NCBI GenBank assembly: GCA_900473415.1
Contig: UCLR01000041.1
Location: forward strand, 85,060-149,059
Direction: 5' to 3'
Origin: Hyphomicrobiales bacterium
Lineage (GTDB): Bacteria; Pseudomonadota; Alphaproteobacteria; Rhizobiales; Beijerinckiaceae
Length of the DNA: 64,000 nt
The position numbers and the translations under genes are program-made. Positions 34,107-41,876 of the stretch are shown in pieces. The first letter of the stretch is position 1. Each line of letters opens with the position of its first letter. A model generated the notes under the pieces. The model did no database searches. It saw only the letters and a list, made by a program, of their open reading frames with translations, and had not been told where the DNA came from.

Positions 34107-36359
34107 CTAGCGCGCCGCGACGGGCGCCAGCAGACCGGCGACGGCGACGCCGATCAGGACAGTGAGGCCGAAGCCGGCGACGGCCGGCGTGCTGGAAAGG
34201 CCGAGCACGCCGAAGGAGAGAATGGTCGCGAGCGCCGCCATCCATACGGCCAGCAAAGTGATCGGCCGGGTCTCGCGCTTCGCCTCCGCGCAGAACACCG
34301 AATAGTCCATGGTGAAGGAGAGCAGCAGCACCATCGCCATGGCCGTGAAGAAGGTGAGCGGGTATCCGAGCAGGGCAAGCGCGCAGGGCGCGACCGCGAG
34401 CGCTGCCAGCGACGGCGCCAGCGCCCGTGCCGCGCCGCGCGGACCGTAGCGCCAGGCGGCGAGCGCGAAGATCACCACGAGCGACAGTGCGAGCAGTGCG
34501 AGCGCCCGCAAACGGTACAGCCCGAGCAGCGAACTGAGATCGGCGGTCGGATCGACGAATTTGACGCCGGCCAGTCCCGCGATCTCTCGCCTGATGCGCT
34601 CCGGGTGGCTGACACCCTGCAGCGTGACGACATGCAGGCCGGGTGCGAGAACGAGCTCGTTGAGGAACGAGTTGGCGCGGCTGTCGAGCGCGGCGGCAAG
34701 CTCAAGCTGGTTCTCGGGCGCCGCGCTGATCGCGTCGGCCTGGAGGCCGAGCGCCTCCAGCAATTCGGTGAGAAGCGGCTCCGTCAGCTTCTCGTGCCGG
34801 AGCTTGGCATTCTCTTCCTGCCGCGTCAGCGACGGCACATAGGCCGCAGGCGACTGGGCGGCTCGGATCAGGCCGGATTGCTGCCAGGCACCGAGCATCG
34901 GCGCGATCCGCTCCTCAGCCTGCAGGGCCTCCTCGTCGCTCTCGGCTTCGATCAGCAGGTACTGCGTCGTGAGGTTCAGGCCCGTGACCGCTGCGATCGC
35001 GGCTTGCTCCGCCGAGAGCGAAGCGTCGAGCGGCTGCAGTTTCCTGAGATCGTCGTCGAAGTCGATGCGCCACAGGCCTGCTGCGACGATGAGGAGAAGG
35101 CCCGCGCAGAAAGCAAGCCTCAGGGCGCGCCATCTCCTCGCGATCCAAAAGCGCGAAAGCCACAAGACGGTTCCCAGGGTCTTGAGCGCATGCGCCGGCA
35201 CCTTTCGCGTGTCGGCCAGGGGCAGCCAGAGCACCGTCGTCAGATAGGCACCGGTCAGGCCGACAGCGGAAAACACGGCGATCTGGCGCAGACCGGGGAA
35301 GGGCGCCAGCGCCAGCGCGCCATAGCCGAGCACGGCGATCAGCAGCGCCATGGTGAGGCCAGGCAGAATTTCCGTCAGCCGCTCCCCCGGCGTCTTGCCG
35401 CCTGCGGAGAAGGCGGTCGCCGTATAGTAGAAGCCGTAGTCGGCCGCGATGCCGACGAGGCCGATGCCGAACAGCAGCACGGCGACATGGACCTGCTCGA
35501 AGACCAGCAGGCAGGCGCTCAGCCCAGCAACCACGCCTACGCCGATCACCAGAAGATTGTTCAGCAAGGGCCGCAGCCCCCGGAACACCAGCAGTATGAG
35601 CAGGATCGTACCGGCGAGTGAGAGGCCTGCCAGCCAACTCGACTCGTCGATCGCCTTGCGCGCGCCTGCTTCCGCGAAAAACACCGCCCCGAGTCGATGG
35701 AGGGCGGGGCTGTCCGGCCCCGTCAGCGAAGCTTCGTAGCGATTGACCGTCGAGACCAGTGCCTCCTGGACCTTGAGGTCGAACGGGTCGACGAGAAGCT
35801 TGGCCGGCAGCAGGATATGCGTGCCGTTCTCGTCCCGCCGCACCAGCATTCCGTCCTCCAGGGCCAGCCGGGTCGTAGGGAAGGGCAGGTTGAGGAGGAA
35901 GGAGGGGAACAGAAGGAATGGATCGGTCTTCAGCAGGCGCGCATCGGCGCCCACACCGGGCCCGGCGATCTGTGCCAGTGCCCGTTCCGCAAGCTCCTGG
36001 CCCTGGTCCGCGAGTAGCGCCTCGCGGTCGGCCGGCGAGAGCAGGCCGACGCGATGGGGGAAGTATAAGGTGCCGAGCTTCTTGAGCTGGTCGGGGCTGA
36101 AATCCTCACCGATCGGCCCGACGAGGCCAGTGCCTTCGAGTGCGGTCGCCAGCTCCGCGGCTCGTGCTCGCGCCTGTGACCCGTCCTTGTGGCTGACCAG
36201 CACGACGAAGCGCCGCGCCAGCGAGCGCGAGATCAGCTCATTTGCCTTCTGCCGGGCCGGATCCTGCAGTTCCAGCGGCAGCAGCGCTGTCAGATCGGTC
36301 CGCAGCGGGTTCGCCCGGTGGAAGCTGAAGACGAGAAACCCGCCCGCGGCGAGCACCAC
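34107..36359 (-). CDS. MMPL-family exporter
   Basis: About 750 residues with two halves, each with a large periplasmic loop followed by a bundle of helices (half 1: DLTALLPLELQDPARQKANELI, helices from SWLAGLSLAGTILLILLVF; half 2: DDDLRKLQPLDASLSAEQ, helices from LRALALLALSLVVIFALAAW). This is the predicted exporter of aryl polyene clusters. The start is not settled: GTG 36359 is annotated, but the membrane helix seems to begin earlier (LKRAHAGLLWLLVVLAAG), in frame with a CTG that overlaps the LolA stop. Confidence 0.88.
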   Translation of the reverse strand: MVLAAGGFLVFSFHRANPLRTDLTALLPLELQDPARQKANELISRSLARRFVVLVSHKDGSQARARAAELATALEGTGLVGPIGEDFSPDQLKKLGTLYFPHRVGLLSPADREALLADQGQELAERALAQIAGPGVGADARLLKTDPFLLFPSFLLNLPFPTTRLALEDGMLVRRDENGTHILLPAKLLVDPFDLKVQEALVSTVNRYEASLTGPDSPALHRLGAVFFAEAGARKAIDESSWLAGLSLAGTILLILLVFRGLRPLLNNLLVIGVGVVAGLSACLLVFEQVHVAVLLFGIGLVGIAADYGFYYTATAFSAGGKTPGERLTEILPGLTMALLIAVLGYGALALAPFPGLRQIAVFSAVGLTGAYLTTVLWLPLADTRKVPAHALKTLGTVLWLSRFWIARRWRALRLAFCAGLLLIVAAGLWRIDFDDDLRKLQPLDASLSAEQAAIAAVTGLNLTTQYLLIEAESDEEALQAEERIAPMLGAWQQSGLIRAAQSPAAYVPSLTRQEENAKLRHEKLTEPLLTELLEALGLQADAISAAPENQLELAAALDSRANSFLNELVLAPGLHVVTLQGVSHPERIRREIAGLAGVKFVDPTADLSSLLGLYRLRALALLALSLVVIFALAAWRYGPRGAARALAPSLAALAVAPCALALLGYPLTFFTAMAMVLLLSFTMDYSVFCAEAKRETRPITLLAVWMAALATILSFGVLGLSSTPAVAGFGLTVLIGVAVAGLLAPVAAR

Positions 36360-36391
36360 GAGCAGCCAGAGCAGGCCGGCATGAGCCCGCT

Positions 36392-37021
36392 TCAGCGCTG
36401 TGCCCTCGTCAGGAATTCGTCTTCCTCGGCGGTGAGCGGGGCGCGTTCGAGCTTCTGGTTGAAGAAGCTCAGCACGTCGCGATCGTCATTGGGCTTCACC
36501 ACCTCGACCTCGTCGAGGAGCTTCTGACCGCGGGCGTTGATCGCCTTGATCGGCAGGTTGGGATCGTCCGGCCTCAGGCTGTCGAGGCGAATGCTCCAGG
36601 CCTGGCCCTTCTGCTGGCGCGTCAGGGCAAAGGCGCTCTGCATCGCTTCCCAGTTTCCGGTCAGCGCCGCCCCGAACATCGTGTAGAGCTTGGACATGAT
36701 CGGGAGCCTGCTGGCGGCGAGCCGCACGGTCTCCTTGCCCTTCACGTCCTGGACCAACCCGGCTTCCGTCATCACCGTCGTGGTCGGGAACGGCTTCGTC
36801 GTCGTCCAGATCAAGCCGCGCCCGGCGACCAGCGTGAAGGTGCCGGAACTCCTAACGGGATTGGCGAGGCCGCTGAGATAGCGCTTCTGCTCGAACTGCC
36901 CGCGCAGGATCTGGCCGTCTGCGAGCGTTACCGTCTGGGCGGTGGCCGGAACGACAGAAGCCAGCAGCGCGAAGCAGAGCAGGGCGGCGGCGAAGAGCCC
37001 GTTTGGCTTAAGGCTTTCCAT
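36392..37021 (-). CDS. LolA-like outer membrane lipoprotein carrier
   Basis: A 209-residue periplasmic protein with signal peptide (LFAAALLCFALLASVVPATAQ). The fold of LolA/LolB is suggested by ILRGQFEQKRYLSGLANPVRSSGTFTLVAGRGLIWTTTKPFPTT. LolA-like proteins are fixed partners in aryl polyene clusters and are thought to carry the lipidated product across the periplasm. Starts inside the end of the thioesterase gene (14-base overlap). Confidence 0.85.
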   Translation of the reverse strand: MESLKPNGLFAAALLCFALLASVVPATAQTVTLADGQILRGQFEQKRYLSGLANPVRSSGTFTLVAGRGLIWTTTKPFPTTTVMTEAGLVQDVKGKETVRLAASRLPIMSKLYTMFGAALTGNWEAMQSAFALTRQQKGQAWSIRLDSLRPDDPNLPIKAINARGQKLLDEVEVVKPNDDRDVLSFFNQKLERAPLTAEEDEFLTRAQR

Positions 37022-37427
37022 GGAGCGCCTTCACTTTCGCGATGAATTCGGGCGGGCAGTCGAGCCGCAGCTCACCGGTTTCGGCATTAACGCAGAGCTG
37101 GATGGTCTGTGCCTTGGTCAGCAGTTCCCCGCTCGCCTCGTCGCGAATGCGATAGCCGATCTTGATGCGGTTCTCGTACTCGATGAGTTCCGCGCGGATG
37201 GCGAGCGCCTGGGCGAGCCGCGCCGGCTTCACATACTTGATCTGCATGTCGACGATCGGCCAGATATAGCCTGAAGCCGCCATCTCCGGATAATTATAGC
37301 CGATCAGGTCCAGCAGCGCGCCGCGGGCGAGTTCTAGAAAGCGCGGGTAGTTCCCGTGCCAGACGATGTTCATCGGGTCCAGATCGTAGAACTGAACCAC
37401 GGTCCGGGCTTCGGCGAAGAGCGGCAT
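37008..37427 (-). CDS. 4HBT-type thioesterase (ApeK-like)
   Basis: A 139-residue hotdog thioesterase. VQFYDLDPMNIVWHGNYPRFLELARG carries the catalytic Asp of the 4-hydroxybenzoyl-CoA thioesterase family; YVKPARLAQALAIRAELIEYENRIKIGYRI follows. Start ATG 37427, one base from the previous stop. It may release or edit polyene intermediates from ACP. Confidence 0.88.
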   Translation of the reverse strand: MPLFAEARTVVQFYDLDPMNIVWHGNYPRFLELARGALLDLIGYNYPEMAASGYIWPIVDMQIKYVKPARLAQALAIRAELIEYENRIKIGYRIRDEASGELLTKAQTIQLCVNAETGELRLDCPPEFIAKVKALHGKP

Positions 37428-37428
37428 C

Positions 37429-37794
37429 TCAGGTATCCGCCGACTGGGCAAGGCGGATGGAGCCGGACGACAGGATTTCGCCCTGGTCGGCATATTCGAA
37501 GCGCAGATAGGCGTTCTTGCTCCGCAGCGTCAAAGTGACGGGCCGCTCCGGCAGGAAGAGGCGGCGGTACTTGACCTGAAACGAGGTGCCGGCCTCCAGT
37601 TCGAGATGCAGGTAGCGGGCGGCTAGGCGAATGGCCCAGTCGATCTGCGCGACGCCCGGTACGATTGGCGTTTCCGGAAAATGCCCTTCGAGATAGGCGA
37701 GGTCATGCGGGGCCGTGAGGTCGATCTCCACGCCGTCGGCGATGGCACGCGTGGCCGAAATCTCCGGCTCGATTCTGCGAGACCGCTGCGTCAT
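37429..37794 (-). CDS. FabA/Z-like dehydratase (ApeI-like)
   Basis: A 121-residue hotdog protein with LEGHFPETPIVPGVAQIDWA, the FabZ/ApeI motif with the catalytic His of GHFP (about residue 38). It pairs with the second dehydratase at 31.8 kb; clusters of this type usually have both. Located 6 bases after the stop of the ligase gene. Confidence 0.88.
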   Translation of the reverse strand: MTQRSRRIEPEISATRAIADGVEIDLTAPHDLAYLEGHFPETPIVPGVAQIDWAIRLAARYLHLELEAGTSFQVKYRRLFLPERPVTLTLRSKNAYLRFEYADQGEILSSGSIRLAQSADT

Positions 37795-37800
37795 TGGGCG

Positions 37801-39150
37801 TCATTCATCGAACAATGTCTCAATGTCGTGCTGGCTGGCCTTGCCCAATGCGCCCCGCGGCAACTGCTCGACGAAGCGCCAATGCCGAGGCAGTCCGGCC
37901 GCTTCGAGATGCAGGGCGAGACCCGCGCGCAGGCGGCGGTTAAACCGGAAAGCCCCTTGATTGGCAAGGAAGTTTGCCCCGGCCGGGCTCGGCACGACGC
38001 AGGCCGCCAGCCGCGCCGGTTCGCCGCGCGCGATCACCACCGCATCCGCGACCTCGTCCAGCGCGCGCAGCCTCGCCTCGACCTCGTCGAGGCTGACCCG
38101 CTTGGCCTCGATCTTGACGATGCGGTCCGTCCGCCCGAGCAGGTCGAAGCCGCCATCGGCATCGTCGCTAAGGCGGATGCCGTCGGCGAGCAGGGCTCCG
38201 CCGCCGGGGATATGCGCGGCGTCGGCCTCGGCTAGGCCGGACGGGTCCGATGTGACGCTCACGCCCGGCAAAGGGCGCCAGGGCTCGCCATGGCGGCGAC
38301 TGGCGAGCGCTCCGGTCTCCGTCGAGCCGTAGATCTCCGTCACGGCGCAGCCGAGCAACGCCCGCGCCTGGCTGGCTGCCGCCGCGCCGAGCGGGGCGCC
38401 GGCGCTGAGGATGCAGGCCGGATGCTTCACCGCCGGCAGCGGCGAGAGGCTGTCGAGCCGGTTGAGATGCGCTGGGCTGGTGACGAAGACAGTGCCCGCG
38501 TCGAGCCGCGAGAGGGCCTGCTCCGGAAATTCCGGCGCTTCGTCGAGGAAGGGCAATCCCGCCAGCAGCGGCCAGATCAGCCGGAAGGCCAGCCCATAGG
38601 CATGGTGATGCGGCACCGTTCCGCAGACCGAGCGGAAACCCGGAATCTGTGCCGCGAACAGCTTCGAGATCGTCTCCGCTTCGGCGATCAAGTGGCCCAG
38701 CTGCTTGTCGATCCGCTTCGGCGCGCCGGTGGAGCCGGACGTGAAGAAGCTGATCGGCGCTGCCATGTCGATGTCGGGCCAGTCCAGGGCTGTGTCTCCA
38801 TCGCCTGGGTCTAGCCGATGCTGCACCGCCGCGACTGGGTACTTCCGGTCGCTGACAACGAGGGCGGCCATGTCGGTGAGCCGCGTCAGGTTGGTGGGCA
38901 GTTCGTTTCCGGCGACGATCGCGTGCTTCCGGCAGGCGGCCAGCGCCAGGAGCCCTGCGGCGAACCAGTAGAGGCTGTCCGTGCAGAGGATGGCGGCGTC
39001 GCCCGGCAGCCGTCGGAGCCGCGCGATATTGGCGTTGAGGTCGGCTGTGAATTGCCGCCGCGAGAGCGACGAGCCGTCGGCGCGGAGGGCGACGGGCTGC
39101 TCTGGGTGGTCGAGCCAGCCCTGGGGGCGGGGCAGCGCGGCGGCGCTCAT
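37801..39150 (-). CDS. Acyl-AMP ligase (ApeH-like)
   Basis: A 449-residue ANL-superfamily enzyme. The AMP/ATP loop is ISFFTSGSTGAPKRI (about residue 130), the A5 motif EIYGSTETGALA (about 290) and the A7/A8 region LLGRTDRIVKIEAKRVSLDEVE (about 365), with a short C-terminal domain. In aryl polyene clusters this ligase loads the aromatic starter acid (such as 4-hydroxybenzoate type) onto ACP. Starts with ATGA overlap on the stop of the membrane protein gene. Confidence 0.88.
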   Translation of the reverse strand: MSAAALPRPQGWLDHPEQPVALRADGSSLSRRQFTADLNANIARLRRLPGDAAILCTDSLYWFAAGLLALAACRKHAIVAGNELPTNLTRLTDMAALVVSDRKYPVAAVQHRLDPGDGDTALDWPDIDMAAPISFFTSGSTGAPKRIDKQLGHLIAEAETISKLFAAQIPGFRSVCGTVPHHHAYGLAFRLIWPLLAGLPFLDEAPEFPEQALSRLDAGTVFVTSPAHLNRLDSLSPLPAVKHPACILSAGAPLGAAAASQARALLGCAVTEIYGSTETGALASRRHGEPWRPLPGVSVTSDPSGLAEADAAHIPGGGALLADGIRLSDDADGGFDLLGRTDRIVKIEAKRVSLDEVEARLRALDEVADAVVIARGEPARLAACVVPSPAGANFLANQGAFRFNRRLRAGLALHLEAAGLPRHWRFVEQLPRGALGKASQHDIETLFDE

Positions 39151-39686
39151 GCCGGCAGGCGCCGGAACCGGCGCAGCAGCCATTCGCCGCCGAACAGGGC
39201 GCCGGAGATCAGATAGTTCAGTAGGCTGGTCCAGAGCAGCCAGAGCTCCATATTCCGGCTGAGCGCCAGCACCGCGGCGATGACGCCGTTGGCGAACAGC
39301 CAGGCCGCCCATAGCCGCGTGACCTGCGCGCAATAGGCCGTGGCGGCCGCCGGCAGGTTGGGCTGGCGGAGGCGGGCGAAGCGCTCGATCACGCTCGGCG
39401 GGTGCCGCAGCGACAGGGCGAATGCGGCTGCAAAGGCGAAGCTGATCAGGCTCGGATAGGCCAGCGCGGCGAGGCGCTGATCGACAAGGCCGAGCGCAAG
39501 CAGCACCGCGACCGCGACCAGGAGCGTCGGATGGCTCAAGCCGAGTGGGCCGGCTGGCGCTAAAACCCAGCGGAGAGCGATCAGGATCAGCGCCGCCAGA
39601 ACGAAGATGCCGGGCGAGACGGTGCCATGACCCCAATAGACCAGCAGGGGATAGGCTAGGCCGAGTGCGATCGGGATTGTGCTCAT
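39147..39686 (-). CDS. COG4648 membrane protein of aryl polyene clusters
   Basis: A 179-residue protein with six hydrophobic segments (IPIALGLAYPLLVYWGHGTVSPGIF ... WLLWTSLLNYLISGALFGGEWLLR). The YLISGALFGGEWLLRR end is typical of COG4648, which co-occurs with aryl polyene ligases. Role unknown. ATG 39686; a GTG 6 codons earlier is also possible. Confidence 0.8.
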   Translation of the reverse strand: MSTIPIALGLAYPLLVYWGHGTVSPGIFVLAALILIALRWVLAPAGPLGLSHPTLLVAVAVLLALGLVDQRLAALAYPSLISFAFAAAFALSLRHPPSVIERFARLRQPNLPAAATAYCAQVTRLWAAWLFANGVIAAVLALSRNMELWLLWTSLLNYLISGALFGGEWLLRRFRRLPA

Positions 39687-39715
39687 GGCGGCGGCTACGG
39701 GCACTTTGCGTCCGC

Positions 39716-39967
39716 TTAAGCCTGCGCCTTCGCCATCTCGTCGATCCGGTCGAGCACATCGCCGACGGTGCGCGTCGACCGGAAATCCTGCGGCGCGAAT
39801 CTCTGCTGCGTGAGGTCCTGCAGCTTCACGATCAGGTCGACGGCGTCGATCGAGTCGAGGTCGAGATCCTCGTAGAGCCGGGCCTGGGGGCTGACCTTCT
39901 CGGCCGGAATCTCGAAGACATCGACGAGATAGGACCTGATCTGCTTGTAGGCTTCATCACGCGACAT
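39716..39967 (-). CDS. Acyl carrier protein (ApeF-like)
   Basis: An 83-residue ACP. YEDLDLDSIDAVDLIVKLQD contains the phosphopantetheine Ser (DSI, about residue 38). Start ATG 39967 overlaps the stop of the other ACP by 11 bases. Needs activation by a phosphopantetheinyl transferase, which is not encoded in the cluster. Confidence 0.92.
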   Translation of the reverse strand: MSRDEAYKQIRSYLVDVFEIPAEKVSPQARLYEDLDLDSIDAVDLIVKLQDLTQQRFAPQDFRSTRTVGDVLDRIDEMAKAQA

Positions 39968-40235
39968 GACGTTCGATGTCTTTCTGCTGAGAGCGGACAA
40001 ACTGCGCCAAGGTCTGAACGGTCCTGAAATGCAGCTTGACGTCGTCCGTTACCGTTTCGATGACCAGGCCGAATGTCTTACGCAACGCGACGCCGAGTTC
40101 CAGCGCGTCAATGGAATCCAGGCCCAGCCCTTCGACAAAAAGAGGCTCATCGCTGGCGATGTCGTCCGGGTTGATGTCTTCGAGCTTCAGGCTCTCGACG
40201 ATCAGCCTCTTAATGCGCGCTTCCAACTCATCCAT
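39957..40235 (-). CDS. Acyl carrier protein (ApeE-like)
   Basis: A 92-residue ACP with the modification motif EGLGLDSIDALELGVAL (Ser about residue 41). The two ACPs differ, one probably carries the starter and the other the growing chain, as in known aryl polyene systems. The ATG overlaps the end of the acyltransferase gene by 8 bases. Confidence 0.92.
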   Translation of the reverse strand: MDELEARIKRLIVESLKLEDINPDDIASDEPLFVEGLGLDSIDALELGVALRKTFGLVIETVTDDVKLHFRTVQTLAQFVRSQQKDIERHVA

Positions 40236-41001
40236 TCGCCAGTTTGTCCTTGTAGGAGGCCGTCACCATGCGCACCAGCTTGCGGGCCGCAAGCGGTCGT
40301 TCATGGTCATCCAGCATATTCTTGACCGTTAACATCTCACCCACATCCACGCAAAACACCGGCCGGCGCGGCGGAACCACATACCATTTCTGGCCCTTCA
40401 GCAGGGTAGGGGGCGTGCAGGTGATGGTGACGAGCTGGATATCGAGCCCCAGCAGGAGCGCGATATTGGCGAAGCCCCGCTGCAGCTGCATCGGCTCGCC
40501 GGGCGTCGTGCGCGTGCCTTCCGGGAAGATGATCAGGCAGGCCCCCTGGTCGATGCTTTCGCGGCAAGCCGCCAGAAGCTGTTCGGAGGGCAGGGCGTTG
40601 CTGATATAGCCCACGCCCTTCACCAGCCGACCGAGATAGGGGCTCTCCCAGAGCGATTGCTTGACGATGCACTGGGCGCGCGGAACCAGCGCCATCAGCA
40701 TCACGACGTCGAGCAGGGAAGGGTGGTTGGCGATCAGCATCCGGCCTGGCGCATCGCGCAGCTTCTCTAGCCCTCGGAAGTCGAAGGAGGCTAGCCGCGC
40801 CCGGCGCATCGCCGAGATATAGGTTCGGAAGAGCAGGTGGATGAGGTATTGCTTGCGCTCGCGGCGCAGCTGGGGCTCGCGTGTCGCCAGGCCGATGAGC
40901 GGAAAGGCTACTACGGCTATCACGGCGCCGCCGCCGAACAGCGCTGCGAAGAAGAAGCCGGTTCCGAGCGTGCGGTAGATGCGGTCGAGCCGGTCAAGCA
41001 T
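40228..41001 (-). CDS. PlsC-type lysophospholipid acyltransferase
   Basis: A 257-residue membrane acyltransferase. MLIANHPSLLDVVMLM has the H-x4-D motif and IIFPEGTRTTPGEP the second motif. An N-terminal helix (GFFFAALFGGGAVIAVVAFPLIGLA) anchors it. ATG 41001 is preferred because GGAG precedes it and it overlaps the previous stop by only 8 bases; a start at 41031 is longer. It probably attaches the polyene or a fatty acid to a lipid carrier. Confidence 0.9.
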   Translation of the reverse strand: MLDRLDRIYRTLGTGFFFAALFGGGAVIAVVAFPLIGLATREPQLRRERKQYLIHLLFRTYISAMRRARLASFDFRGLEKLRDAPGRMLIANHPSLLDVVMLMALVPRAQCIVKQSLWESPYLGRLVKGVGYISNALPSEQLLAACRESIDQGACLIIFPEGTRTTPGEPMQLQRGFANIALLLGLDIQLVTITCTPPTLLKGQKWYVVPPRRPVFCVDVGEMLTVKNMLDDHERPLAARKLVRMVTASYKDKLANG

Positions 41002-41728
41002 GCCGCCAGCTCCAGTCCCAATGCTCGCCATGGGAGGTCGCTTGGCTGCTGCCGGAAAGCAGGAATTTCAGGAAGTCGGACGCCGCCGACACCGATGGAT
41101 TCCTGGGCTGTGTGGCGGGCCGCTGCGCGAGCAGGATGTCGTCGCCGTCCATCCGTGGGGCCGTAAGGCCGAGCACCACAACACAGGGCAGGCCGTCCTC
41201 CGGCCCGACGAGCCCGGCGAACTCGAAGGGAAGTTTCTCGTCGGCATAGAGCAGCAGGATCGATGTCTCAGGCCGCTCAGCCAGACAGGCGGCAGCCTCC
41301 AGCAGGCCGCAGGCGAAGGATTCCGTGCCGGCCGCGAGCGCGATATGGCCCTCGCGGTTCTGCACGTGGATCGAGAGAAGCCCCGCGAGGCCGTGGTGGA
41401 CCGACATGCTGAATTCAGCGGGTGAGAGCTCGTCCTCGTCCGCGAGCGCCCTCAGGGTCTGGCGAGAGCGACTGAACTCGCCATGGCGGGAGGCCTGGAC
41501 GTAGCGTGCCTGCCCAACTGTCTCAGTGAAGGCAAGCGCGCCGGAGAGCAGGGTCTGGCCGATCGGCGTCGCGCGCCGGCGCAGCGACAGCGGCAGTGTG
41601 ACCGGCGCCACATAGGCCTCCTGCCGACAGGGGCCGGCCCAGTCCAGCCAGTGTTCGAGGGAGTTGCGCTCAGGAGTCCAGGCGAACCAGTTCTGAACCG
41701 CAAATCGCAGAAGAGTCTCGCTTGGCAT
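40994..41728 (-). CDS. Ketosynthase-like chain length factor (ApeC-like)
   Basis: A 244-residue protein of the short ketosynthase-like family PF13723. It has the N-terminal half of a ketosynthase fold (FSMSVHHGLAGLLSIHVQNREGHIALAAGTESFACGLLEAAACL) but where KS enzymes have the active Cys there is AAGTESF, so it cannot condense. It would form the heterodimer that sets chain length. The start ATG 41728 lacks a clear ribosome site; the reading frame is open upstream to 41884. About 150 bases separate it from the oxidoreductase stop. Confidence 0.85.
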   Translation of the reverse strand: MPSETLLRFAVQNWFAWTPERNSLEHWLDWAGPCRQEAYVAPVTLPLSLRRRATPIGQTLLSGALAFTETVGQARYVQASRHGEFSRSRQTLRALADEDELSPAEFSMSVHHGLAGLLSIHVQNREGHIALAAGTESFACGLLEAAACLAERPETSILLLYADEKLPFEFAGLVGPEDGLPCVVVLGLTAPRMDGDDILLAQRPATQPRNPSVSAASDFLKFLLSGSSQATSHGEHWDWSWRHA

Positions 41729-41876
41729 CGGAGGGGGCTCAGGCCGTTCGAAAGTTCGTCGGTCGGTTGGGCGGGCAGATGGAGTTGTCGGACGGCTCCT
41801 CCTAGCGTGACCTTCTTCAGGCTGCCATCCTGCTTTCAGATTAGAGCCGCACCGCCCGATTTGTCCTCTCAGACCT

